DNA of 64,000 nucleotides from Chitinophagales bacterium (GTDB lineage: Bacteria; Bacteroidota; Bacteroidia; Chitinophagales; Chitinophagaceae): the NCBI GenBank assembly GCA_020636495.1, contig JACJXQ010000008.1, positions 1,798,001 to 1,862,000 of the forward strand. Reading direction: 5' to 3'. Shown here piece by piece: positions 17,992 through 25,695 of the stretch. Within the stretch, counting starts at the first letter, position 1. Each line of letters starts with the position of its first letter. The notes beneath the pieces were generated by a model. That model was not told the DNA's origin, ran no database searches, and worked only from the letters and a program-made list of their open reading frames with translations. A program made the position numbers and the translations under genes.

Positions 17992-18951
17992 CTATTTATT
18001 ATTATTGATAATGCCCTTTGCCAACAGGATAGCGGCTACCTTTGACGTATATATTCCGGCCCCGCTGTCGTTCAGGTGCACATCGTCGTTGAACAATAAT
18101 GGTTGACCTGTAAATTCAGGATCGTTCGTAAAGTCAAGAAGCGGTATGTTGTAGTCTGCTGCTGTTTTTTTGATCCTGTTGTAACTACTGTTGGCTGAAA
18201 AATTATGATGAAAGTAGAATGGTGATATACATAGCACCAATTGAACATCGTTTGTTTTAGCTTGTTGTATGATGCTTGTAAGCGTAGAGATATAATCCTC
18301 AGATAGTGGCAGGTCTTTGTCAATGTCTTTCCATATGCTTTCTTTGTATACGGCTGTATCTATCGTTTTGTACAGCGGCTCATAACCCATATCGGAACTA
18401 TGCCCCACATTGGTGTATGCATTCTGAAAAGCCGAGCCCAGTTTGGAGTTGTAAGCGTATATCTTTGAGGCTTTTATTTTCCATAGCTCTGTAATACCTG
18501 CTTTGGCAATGGTTGAATCAAAAACCGGGTATTTGTTCAAGTAGGGCATTAATACTGTAGCTACCCTTTCATATACTATCTGTTTGTCGCCGGATAGCTC
18601 CATAGGTCCTATATCAACAATGACAAGCTTAGGTTTGCGCCTTTTGAATATTGGTTTCAGCAATGCATTGGTATAAGGTATCTCCATTTCATCCCTGCCG
18701 GCGTTAAAGCAGGTTTTGCCCGTTTCATCGGCGAGCAGCCTTGCATTGTAATGGTGCGATGCCCTGGATGTGCCGAATACCAGTATGTCATCTTCTGCTT
18801 TTGTCAGGGCGTGCAGTGTAGTGTAGTCGTCGCCGTGGGTTTGCTGATAAAACAGGTGCTCCAGCCCGGTACCTATGATACGGTCGCACACAACCAATAC
18901 TACCAGTAGTATTGCCGACTTTATGACCAGTTTAGTTACCTGTTGTTTCAT
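17992..18951 (-). CDS. SGNH-hydrolase-like protein paired with MBOAT acyltransferase
   Basis: A 319-residue membrane-anchored protein: residues 8-24 form a signal anchor (LVIKSAILLVVLVVCD). The SGNH block I serine appears in ILVFGTSRASHHYNARLL, DltD-like, and block V in NDDVHLNDSGAG gives the catalytic Asp and His. These residues support an extracytoplasmic esterase or O-acetyltransferase. It starts within the stop codon of the MBOAT gene (1-nt overlap, TGATG), matching the PatA/PatB and AlgI/AlgJ logic in which the MBOAT moves acetyl groups across the membrane and the SGNH partner places them on a glycan. The acceptor is unknown. Confidence 0.8.
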   Translation of the reverse strand: MKQQVTKLVIKSAILLVVLVVCDRIIGTGLEHLFYQQTHGDDYTTLHALTKAEDDILVFGTSRASHHYNARLLADETGKTCFNAGRDEMEIPYTNALLKPIFKRRKPKLVIVDIGPMELSGDKQIVYERVATVLMPYLNKYPVFDSTIAKAGITELWKIKASKIYAYNSKLGSAFQNAYTNVGHSSDMGYEPLYKTIDTAVYKESIWKDIDKDLPLSEDYISTLTSIIQQAKTNDVQLVLCISPFYFHHNFSANSSYNRIKKTAADYNIPLLDFTNDPEFTGQPLLFNDDVHLNDSGAGIYTSKVAAILLAKGIINNNK

Positions 18952-20363
18952 CAGAATTGAAAATATATAAATTGACCTCCGTTAAATACACCTATTATCA
19001 ATATGGTAAGCAGCAGCAATACATAACCTACTTCGCGCACTACAGGGCGCTTACTATATATCAATGAAAATTTGTTATTGAAATATTCGTAATTGATCTC
19101 CGTAATGATAAGGAATATAATGAGCAGAACAGAATATACCAGCCCTGCTGCAAAGCCGATGAACAGGCCGCCTTTTTTGAAGGTGAGTATATTGCTGATA
19201 ATGGTAAAACCATCCTGCACGGTATTGGCGCGGAAGAATACCCATGCCAGGCATACCAGCACAAAAGTGGTGATGTAATTGAGTACTGTAACCGCTTTGC
19301 TCCTTGGCTTGTCTTTGTACACGTATTTGTTCAGCAGTACCTCTGTTATCTGGTAGAAGCCATGCAGGGCACCCCATATCACGAATGTCCAGCTGGCGCC
19401 GTGCCATATGCCGCTTATGATAAATACGATGAGGATATTACGGATGTATTTCGGGAATTTCACCCTGCTGCCGCCTATGGGTATGTACAGGTAGTCCCGG
19501 AACCAGGTAGACAGCGATATATGCCACCTGCTCCAGAACTCTTTGATAGACTTTGCCAGGTAAGGCCTCCTGAAGTTCTCCATCAGGTCGATGCCCAGCA
19601 CTTTGGCTGCGCCTATGGCTATGGTTGAGTAACCTGAAAAGTCGCAATATATCTGGAAGGCAAAGAATACGGTGGCTACCGCACTGCTGATACCGCTGTG
19701 GTGTTGCGGGTTGTTATACACGGCATCTACATAAATAGCCAGCCTGTCTGCTATCACTATCTTCTTGAACAGCCCCCATAGCATCAGCTTGAGCCCTTCT
19801 ACTACGCGTTCATAATCGAAGGTTACCTTTTTGTAGAACTGGTGCAGCACGTTCTGCGGCCGCTCGATAGGACCGGCAACCAACTGCGGGTAGAACATCA
19901 CATACAGGGCATATATCCCTAAATGTTTTTCCGCCTTCTGGTTGCCCCTGTACACCTCAATGGTATAGCTCATGGCCTGGAAGGTATGGAAGGACAAACC
20001 TATGGGTAGTATGATGTTGAGTGCCGGTATCGGGTTTTTGAATGATGCCAGTCCCAGCAGGGTGGTGAGGTTCTCATTCAGAAAGTTGTAGTATTTAAAG
20101 AAGCACAGCACGCCCACGTTGGCCACTATACTCATGGCCAGCAAATGTTTCTTATTCCGTTCAGACTGTTCTATGAGTATACCCGCTATATAGTCGATAA
20201 CAATAGTGAACCCCAGTATGAGGATATATATGGGTATAAACGCCATATAGAAATAGCAGCTTATACTCAACAAAAGGAACCACCTGTACCTGTGCGGTAG
20301 CAGAAAGTAAACTATTGTAGTGATAATAAAGAAAGCAACAAAGTGCAGGGAATTAAAAAGCAT
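18951..20363 (-). CDS. MBOAT family O-acyltransferase (AlgI/PatA-like)
   Basis: A 470-residue polytopic inner-membrane protein of the membrane-bound O-acyltransferase family. Family marks include YTIEVYRGNQKAEKHLGIYALYVMFYPQLVAGPIERPQN, IYCDFSGYSTIAIGAAKVLG, NFRRPYLAKSIKEFWSRWHISLSTWFRDYLYIPIGG, and the catalytic His in GIWHGASWTFVIWGALHGFY. It probably carries acetyl groups across the membrane for O-acetylation of an exopolysaccharide or cell-wall polymer. The downstream SGNH gene overlaps by 1 nt. About 290 bp upstream is an intrinsic terminator belonging to the leader-like module at 20767-20604, so expression may depend on readthrough or on another promoter near the start. Confidence 0.93.
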   Translation of the reverse strand: MLFNSLHFVAFFIITTIVYFLLPHRYRWFLLLSISCYFYMAFIPIYILILGFTIVIDYIAGILIEQSERNKKHLLAMSIVANVGVLCFFKYYNFLNENLTTLLGLASFKNPIPALNIILPIGLSFHTFQAMSYTIEVYRGNQKAEKHLGIYALYVMFYPQLVAGPIERPQNVLHQFYKKVTFDYERVVEGLKLMLWGLFKKIVIADRLAIYVDAVYNNPQHHSGISSAVATVFFAFQIYCDFSGYSTIAIGAAKVLGIDLMENFRRPYLAKSIKEFWSRWHISLSTWFRDYLYIPIGGSRVKFPKYIRNILIVFIISGIWHGASWTFVIWGALHGFYQITEVLLNKYVYKDKPRSKAVTVLNYITTFVLVCLAWVFFRANTVQDGFTIISNILTFKKGGLFIGFAAGLVYSVLLIIFLIITEINYEYFNNKFSLIYSKRPVVREVGYVLLLLTILIIGVFNGGQFIYFQF

Positions 20364-20603
20364 ATTGCCTCGTGTTGATAGCTAAAGTAAATAATTTTGG
20401 ATGAATCATGGTTTCGTGCTGTAATATATTCTGTTCGCTAATATTTATACGTCCGGGTTGTGGTGGATGATCATATCCTCCGGGTATTGAAAATTTGATG
20501 AGTTCCGGTGTCATTTTGTTAAGTGATTCTGTTTTTGGGTTTAACAATAGGTTAATCTTGTTTTGGTTTAAGTAATTGATATTTAGTGTGTTGTGATGTG
20601 AAT

Positions 20604-20621
20604 TGTTAAGTATTGTTAAGT
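20604..20621 (-). repeat. Tandem ACTTAACAAT element, module 1
   Basis: The minus strand reads ACTTAACAATACTTAACA, the same 18-mer as 58444-58461 on the plus strand. It begins exactly 33 nt after the six-T tail of the terminator at 20655-20679, the same spacing as in the second module. A further ACTTAACA lies 79 nt downstream on the minus strand (near 20517-20524), and an inverted copy lies at 20641-20650. Confidence 0.85.
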
Positions 20622-20654
20622 AAAATGGTATAGTCATTGTACTTAACAATACAT

Positions 20655-20679
20655 AAAAAAGTCCCGCAGGTGCGGGACT
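20655..20679 (-). terminator. Intrinsic terminator inside leader-like module 1
   Basis: On the minus strand AGTCCCGCA, a 2-nt loop and TGCGGGACT form a perfect 9-bp stem followed by six T. No long minus-strand gene precedes it, so it ends a short transcript that starts near 20732. Confidence 0.88.
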
Positions 20680-20732
20680 GATGATTTCGTGTATGTTGTT
20701 AGGTGAAGACATAGACTCCTGGGATATTTACA
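20655..20732 (-). ncRNA. Predicted short leader RNA or small RNA, module 1
   Basis: The predicted transcript of about 78 nt runs from just downstream of a TATATTTG element to a strong terminator. It contains an SD-like AGGAG (about 20716-20720), 4 nt before an ATG at 20712 and a frame beginning MSSPNNIHEIISPAPAGLF that runs through the terminator. The frame stays open to 20353 but becomes low-complexity AT-rich sequence, so I do not call it a full protein. The transcript could be a leader with a small peptide that controls the downstream MBOAT operon, or a free small RNA. A second module with the same organisation lies at 58291-58461. Confidence 0.5.
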
Positions 20733-20736
20733 ATAG

Positions 20737-20767
20737 CAAATATACGTTATTTTGTTCAATATAACAA
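20737..20767 (-). promoter_or_regulatory. Promoter of module 1 (TTG-N20-TATATTTG)
   Basis: Minus strand: TTG (20765-20767), a 20-bp spacer and TATATTTG (20744-20737), an exact match to the Bacteroidota consensus. The spacer is also closely similar to that of the promoter at 58291-58321: about 27 of 31 positions are identical across the whole element, far more than the consensus alone requires. Confidence 0.75.
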
Positions 20768-20817
20768 TTCGGTTCTGTGTGCAGTAATGCAATTTGATCA
20801 CATGAAATACAATACTC

Positions 20818-20878
20818 GTTTGGGCAAGATCGCTTCCGCCGTATTTGTCGTGGCAAATACTCTGTCGCAATGACGCGT
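20818..20878 (-). repeat. CGTCATTGCGA-type intergenic repeat
   Basis: Read on the minus strand, it starts CGTCATTGCGAC, has an inner palindrome (TATTTG...CAAATA) and ends AAGCGATCTTGCCC. This is the widespread CGTCATTGCGA...GCAATCTC type of intergenic repeat. The stretch 20364-21059 has no convincing gene; it holds this repeat, the module above, and the start region of the next gene. Confidence 0.6.
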
Positions 20879-21059
20879 GAGGGAGGGCGGATACTTCACT
20901 GCACGGTGTTTCGTTTTGTATGACAGCCTTGATTAGGTGGCTGATTAGTACGGTGATCACATCGACCAAAGGGGAAATATACAGACAAACACCTAAATGC
21001 TGAATAGAAGCTGTGTAAATATGTGCCGATTAATTATATTTATATGATAACTATCCTGT

Positions 21060-23987
21060 ATGCGCATACTGTTCACGCTGTTGTCAGCATTATTGCCGTT
21101 ATTATTATTTGCTGTGGGAAATACCGGTTTAAAACCTGTTGCAAACAAACCATTATATTTTATTGAGAATAAGGGTCAGGTAACGGATCAGTATTATAAT
21201 CCCAGGCCAGATGTAGACTTTAAATTATCTGCGACATCCGGGTTAAATATATTTATTGGCAGCGGTGCTATATACTACCAGTTCTATATGCCTGACACAT
21301 CGATAAAACAAAATGCAAGGCAGAACGATACTATGTTTGCCGAGGGTGAGCCTTGCATTAATGATAGTGTTAATTACCTGATGTATCGTATGGATGTGGA
21401 CCTGGTGGGTGCAAATAAGCATGCATTGCTGGTAAAACAAGGCAGACAGGAATATTATGAGAATTATTACACACCTGGTGTTGGAACAGATGGTGTCACA
21501 GTGTATGCGTATGAGAAAATAACCTATAAGAATGTATACCCGAATATTGACTGGGTATTATACGTCAATACGAAAAGAGGGAATACTGTTAAATATGACT
21601 TTATTATTCACCCGGGAGGAGACCCATCTGTTATCCAACTTAAATATAGAGGCGCATCGCAACTTAAATTGAATGAGGATGGTAGCCTAATTGCATCAAC
21701 CCCCCAGGGTATTATTACAGAAAATGCCCCCGTGTGCTTGCAGGAAGATGGGGCAAAAGTTGCAAGCAGGTTCGTTTTGAGTGGGAATGTTTTGAAATAC
21801 TATGTTTCACCTTATGAAGGCATATTAATTATTGACCCCGGGTTGGACTGGAGTACCTACTATGGGGGTAGTTCAATAGATGCGAATCAAGAGGTAATTA
21901 TAGATAAGAATGGCACGGGAGTATATATAGATGGATCAACAGCAAGTTGGAATAATATTGTGACAAGCGGTGCGCATCAAACGTCATACGAGGGTAATTA
22001 TGACGCATTCCTTGCGAAGTTTGATTTTAAAGGACAGCTTATATGGGGTACATATATGGGAGGAATCTCAACTGAAAGTTGTTATAGTATTGCTGCAGAT
22101 ATGTCGGGTAATGTTTATATGGGTGGTACCACAAAAAGTACATCCAGTATTGCAACTGTTGGTTGTCATCAGGACACTTTATGCCTCGATTATTTTGGAG
22201 GTACAAATAGAACAGATGCATTTTTATCCAAGTTTGATAGTTACGGGCATCGAGTTTGGAGTACCTATTATGGTGGACACGAAATGGAGGAGACTTATTG
22301 TATCGCAGTTGATGCTGGCAATAATGTTTATATGGCTGGGATGTCGCAAAGCTGGAATATACATAACAAGTACGAAGTTGCCACTCCCGGAGCGCATTGG
22401 GTAGGCGGTGGAGGATATTTTGACAAGGGTTTTGTTGTGAAATTTGATAGCTCAGGTGTACGCAAATGGGGAACCTATTATGGAGGAGTCGCATGGAAAA
22501 GTTCTGATACGAAAATATATGGTATGGCAATCGATCCTGACTTTAAAATAATAGTTACAGGGAGGACATTCTCAGATACTGCTATTGCTACTAATGGAGC
22601 GTTTCAGCAATACCTTAAACCCCATGGTGATGCGTTTGTAGGCAAATTTGATTCTTCCGGAGTATACCTTTGGGGCACTTATTTTGGTGATAGCCTTTTA
22701 GATGTGGGGGCAAGCGTAATAACTGACAAGCTATCGAATATATATTTATGTGGATATACAGCCAGCATCAATAATATCAGTACACAAGGCAGCCATCAGC
22801 CAACTAATAAGGGATTATACGATGCTTTTCTAGCCAAGTTTGATAGTTCTGGAAACAGGCTATGGTCAACATATTATGGTGGTGAAGGTGATGAATATGC
22901 AACATGTATTGATATAGATGACTCTGACAACGTATATATGACAGGTTATACTAAAAGTTCAACCAATATTTCCCGGAATAACTCTTCGCAATATAGCGGG
23001 GCAGAAGATGTATTTGTTGCCAAGTTTTCAAAAGATGATACTTTGTTATGGGCAGGTTATTACGGAGGGCCACTCAAAGACCTGGGAGCGAGTATTACAT
23101 GTAATAATGTTGAGGGGGTTTATATTTCAGGACTGACTTATAGTGATACTGTGTGGGCTACTTCAGGGGTACATCAAACTGCTTTAGGAGGGCTATGCGA
23201 TGGATTTTTATCCAAAATATGTTTTACGCCTCCTGTATTAGATTCGATCTCAGGCACGGTAACTTTGTGTATTGGAGATAGCTCTATATTGAGTAATAAA
23301 GATAAAAGAGGTAGTTGGGCATCAACAAATGGTCATGTTGTCATTGACAGCAATGGCAGGGTATGGAGTATATCAACAGGTGTTGATACTGTTACTTATA
23401 CTGTTACTAATTCCTGTGGGGCTGATACAGTACTTCATACGATTGCAGTAATGCCGTTGCCTGCAATTATGATGCAGCCAAATGATATGGCTGTTTCTAC
23501 AGGTAGTGGAAGTTCATACTTTACCATATTAACTACTGGCAGCGGAATATCATATCAATGGCTGGAAAATAGGGGTAGTGGTTTTAGAGTCCTCAGCGAT
23601 AGTGGCCAGTATAGTGGTACTAATACTAACATGTTGACTATCAGCAACACATATTCGGCCTATAATGGTTGGCAGTTCAGGTGTATACTATCAACTGTTA
23701 ACTGCTCTGATACTTCAGCTACTGCAACATTGTATGTCTGGCCACTGGAAGTTGATGATTCGAGTATAAGTGTCATTAGTATCTCTCCCAACCCTACCAG
23801 TGGTACTGTTACAGTTACCTCCTCTGCCATCATAGAGCAACTCACCCTGACTGACTTGTTAGGAAAACAGGTGCTGAGCCAAACTGGCGGTGGCAAAACA
23901 GTTCATGCTGATATGAGCAGCCTTGCAGCGGGTGTTTATATCATCAAGGTAAATGGTAGTGTAGCGGGGAGGGTTGTTAGGAAGTAA
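21060..23987 (+). CDS. Large secreted SBBP-repeat beta-propeller protein with T9SS type A sorting domain
   Basis: A 975-residue predicted extracellular protein. Residues 1-17 form a signal peptide (RILFTLLSALLPLLLF). Residues 30-260 match the N-terminal domain seen in such proteins (KPLYFIENKGQVTDQ, then KYDFIIHPGGDPS). Seven SBBP-type repeats follow, each centred on WSTYYGG/WGTYYGG and GNVYMxGxTxS, consistent with one seven-bladed propeller. An Ig/PKD-like part with Cys residues comes next, then the C-terminal sorting domain (ISPNPTSGTVTVTS, GVYIIKVNG). T9SS exports it and cleaves the tail. Function is unknown; adhesion or surface-layer roles are plausible. The start region TTATATTTATAT-N9-CCTGT-ATG recurs at the T9SS gene at 36438. 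Confidence 0.9.
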   Translation: MRILFTLLSALLPLLLFAVGNTGLKPVANKPLYFIENKGQVTDQYYNPRPDVDFKLSATSGLNIFIGSGAIYYQFYMPDTSIKQNARQNDTMFAEGEPCINDSVNYLMYRMDVDLVGANKHALLVKQGRQEYYENYYTPGVGTDGVTVYAYEKITYKNVYPNIDWVLYVNTKRGNTVKYDFIIHPGGDPSVIQLKYRGASQLKLNEDGSLIASTPQGIITENAPVCLQEDGAKVASRFVLSGNVLKYYVSPYEGILIIDPGLDWSTYYGGSSIDANQEVIIDKNGTGVYIDGSTASWNNIVTSGAHQTSYEGNYDAFLAKFDFKGQLIWGTYMGGISTESCYSIAADMSGNVYMGGTTKSTSSIATVGCHQDTLCLDYFGGTNRTDAFLSKFDSYGHRVWSTYYGGHEMEETYCIAVDAGNNVYMAGMSQSWNIHNKYEVATPGAHWVGGGGYFDKGFVVKFDSSGVRKWGTYYGGVAWKSSDTKIYGMAIDPDFKIIVTGRTFSDTAIATNGAFQQYLKPHGDAFVGKFDSSGVYLWGTYFGDSLLDVGASVITDKLSNIYLCGYTASINNISTQGSHQPTNKGLYDAFLAKFDSSGNRLWSTYYGGEGDEYATCIDIDDSDNVYMTGYTKSSTNISRNNSSQYSGAEDVFVAKFSKDDTLLWAGYYGGPLKDLGASITCNNVEGVYISGLTYSDTVWATSGVHQTALGGLCDGFLSKICFTPPVLDSISGTVTLCIGDSSILSNKDKRGSWASTNGHVVIDSNGRVWSISTGVDTVTYTVTNSCGADTVLHTIAVMPLPAIMMQPNDMAVSTGSGSSYFTILTTGSGISYQWLENRGSGFRVLSDSGQYSGTNTNMLTISNTYSAYNGWQFRCILSTVNCSDTSATATLYVWPLEVDDSSISVISISPNPTSGTVTVTSSAIIEQLTLTDLLGKQVLSQTGGGKTVHADMSSLAAGVYIIKVNGSVAGRVVRK

Positions 23988-23996
23988 GCGTTTAAA

Positions 23997-24014
23997 TCCC
24001 GATAGTTATCGGGA
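23997..24014. repeat. Perfect short palindrome (TCCCGATA GT TATCGGGA)
   Basis: An 8-bp stem with a 2-bp loop, 10 bp after the T9SS gene stop. There is no T-run on the plus side, so it may act as a weak terminator or mRNA 3' stabiliser. Similar CCCGATA palindromes occur as dispersed elements in Bacteroidota. Confidence 0.6.
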
Positions 24015-24054
24015 GAAAACCTAAAAGTTTCCGGTTTTTGCGAGGTGAGAAAAA

Positions 24055-24103
24055 AATGTCTGAATCAGGATTCACAGGATTGGAGGATTGGCAGGATTTT
24101 TTT
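24055..24103. repeat. AGGATT-type dispersed intergenic repeat
   Basis: Contains TCTGAATCAGGATTCACAGG followed by ATTGGAGGATTGGCAGGATT: repeated GGATT units at 5-10 bp spacing, typical of a dispersed intergenic repeat in Bacteroidota genomes. No ORF. The whole 23988-24293 interval holds only this, the palindrome at 23997 and the repeat at 24150. Confidence 0.5.
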
Positions 24104-24149
24104 GTACTGCCTTTTGGATGAGTGGATAAATGCAGCTTATTGCAAGTTC

Positions 24150-24183
24150 TCAGGAGATGTCTCTCTGCGTTTGACATGACGGC
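24150..24183 (-). repeat. CGTCATG...GAGACATCTC-type intergenic repeat
   Basis: On the minus strand CCGTCATGTCAAACGCAGAG continues to GACATCTCC. It is a variant of the CGTCATnGCGA family described elsewhere in this window. Confidence 0.5.
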
Positions 24184-24293
24184 TTTGATGGGGGCTGATT
24201 ATCTCGATCACTATGTCTTTTTAAGGACTCAATGAGCGCTTGGCTGTTGCTTTGTACTTCGCAAACACCGGTATTGTAAGGCCTTGATGTTTG

Positions 24294-24911
24294 CTACTTA
24301 TACTCCTGCATACTAATGCGCTCTTTGCAGAAGTGGTATTCACGTACGTCGTTGGAGGCGACAATGACGAGTTTATTTGCGGTGTATTGCTCTATCCATT
24401 CCCTGTATTGTAAAACACCTTCATCGTCGAGGTTGGTGCAAGGTTCGTCTAGCAACAGGATGGGGGAGGCGGTAAAAATAGCCTGTGCCAGTTTTACCCT
24501 TTGCTTCATGCCCGATGAGTAGTCGGATATCTGCTTGTCTTTTGCGGCTTCGAGCCCCGTCAGTTTTATAACCTGTTCTATATCCAACCCGGGGTATATG
24601 GGTTTGAACGAGAAATGAAATTTCAGAAACTCTGCCAGGGTCATTTCTTCCACTATCTCCTGCGATGGAGCGCAAAAGCTGATGTGGCTGAATATTTTTT
24701 CTTTGGGTATCTCTGTATCGTTGTCGCTGAAAAATACCTTTCCTGCGGATGCAGATTGCATGCCGGCAATGATCCTGAGCAGGGTAGACTTACCACTACC
24801 ATTCTGGCCCAGTATGGCATAAGCCCCGGGCGATGTGAAGTGGTAGTTTACATCTTTGAATATCCAGTGTCGCTGAAAACGCTTACTTATATGCTCAAGA
24901 GATATCTTCAT
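24294..24911 (-). CDS. ABC transporter ATP-binding protein
   Basis: A 205-residue single nucleotide-binding domain. Walker A is GQNGSGKSTLLR near residue 35, the signature motif is DYSSGMKQRVKLAQAI (SSGM replaces LSGG), and Walker B is ILLLDEPCTNLDDEG. It is most like the ABC-2 type export ATPases. No permease gene is adjacent, so its membrane partner must be elsewhere. It overlaps lpxA by 17 bp and is last in the lpx cluster, suggesting cotranscription and perhaps a role in envelope lipid or polysaccharide export; this last point is inference. Confidence 0.88.
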   Translation of the reverse strand: MKISLEHISKRFQRHWIFKDVNYHFTSPGAYAILGQNGSGKSTLLRIIAGMQSASAGKVFFSDNDTEIPKEKIFSHISFCAPSQEIVEEMTLAEFLKFHFSFKPIYPGLDIEQVIKLTGLEAAKDKQISDYSSGMKQRVKLAQAIFTASPILLLDEPCTNLDDEGVLQYREWIEQYTANKLVIVASNDVREYHFCKERISMQEYK

Positions 24912-25695
24912 TATGCCTGCGGATATATCCTTTCATAATGCCGCGGCCTGTTTCCCTGATAAACGTTATTATCTCGTCGCGCTCGTCAGAAACAGGTATC
25001 TCGGTCTCAATGATGCTTAATGCTTTGGATGTATTGTAGCCTCTTACAAAGAGTATCCTGTATATATCCAGTATGTGGTTGATCTTATCAATAGAGTAGC
25101 CTCTGCGTTTCAGTCCAACAGAGTTGACACCCACATAAGACAACGGCTCACGCGCGGCTTTTACATATGGTGGTACGTCTTTGCGTACCAGCGAACCACC
25201 GGTGATAAAAGAGTGAGAACCGATGCGAACAAACTGCTGCACGGCTGTAAGGCCTGCCAGTATTACATGGTCGCCCACTACTATATGACCTGCCAGCGTG
25301 GTATTGTTGGAGAAGATACAATGATCGCCCACGATACAGTCGTGCGCAATGTGAGAATAAGCCATGATGAGGCAGTGATTCCCAATTCTTGTCTCGTTCC
25401 TGTCTGTAGTGCCCCTGTTGATGGTGACACACTCACGGATGGTGGTGTTATCGCCTATGATCACCCGGGTATCTTCACCTTTATACTTCAGGTCTTGCGG
25501 AATGGCGGATATGACTGAACTGGGGAATATCCTGCAGTTCTTGCCGATACGCGCGCCCTCCATAATGGTAACATTACTACCTATCCACGTACCTTCGCCG
25601 ATCTCCACATTTTTGTGGACGGTGGTAAACGGATCGATCTTTACATTGGGCCCTATCTTGGAGTCGGGGTGTATGTATGTAAGTGGGTGGATCAT
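24895..25695 (-). CDS. lpxA: Acyl-ACP--UDP-N-acetylglucosamine O-acyltransferase
   Basis: First step of lipid A biosynthesis: transfers an (R)-3-hydroxyacyl chain from ACP to the 3-OH of UDP-GlcNAc. The protein has 266 residues and a left-handed beta-helix built of hexapeptide repeats (IHPDSKIGPNVKIDPF, VEIGEGTWIGSNVTI). The catalytic His is in MAYSHIAHDCIVGDHC. The C-terminal helical part begins near RREGYSIDKI-like sequence (RRGYSIDKINHILDIYR). Its start overlaps the lpxC-fabZ stop by 4 bp and its end overlaps the ABC gene by 17 bp. The acyl-length ruler cannot be judged by eye. Confidence 0.97.
   Translation of the reverse strand: MIHPLTYIHPDSKIGPNVKIDPFTTVHKNVEIGEGTWIGSNVTIMEGARIGKNCRIFPSSVISAIPQDLKYKGEDTRVIIGDNTTIRECVTINRGTTDRNETRIGNHCLIMAYSHIAHDCIVGDHCIFSNNTTLAGHIVVGDHVILAGLTAVQQFVRIGSHSFITGGSLVRKDVPPYVKAAREPLSYVGVNSVGLKRRGYSIDKINHILDIYRILFVRGYNTSKALSIIETEIPVSDERDEIITFIRETGRGIMKGYIRRHNEDIS

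Noticed and set aside
20353..20712. 119-residue minus-strand ORF upstream of MBOAT
   Set aside because: It runs through a perfect intrinsic terminator and then through AT-rich low-complexity sequence, and overlaps the MBOAT start. Only its first codons are kept as a possible leader peptide.
20643..20969. 108-residue minus-strand ORF
   Set aside because: It covers a CGTCATTGCGA repeat, a promoter and the terminator, and has no coding signature.
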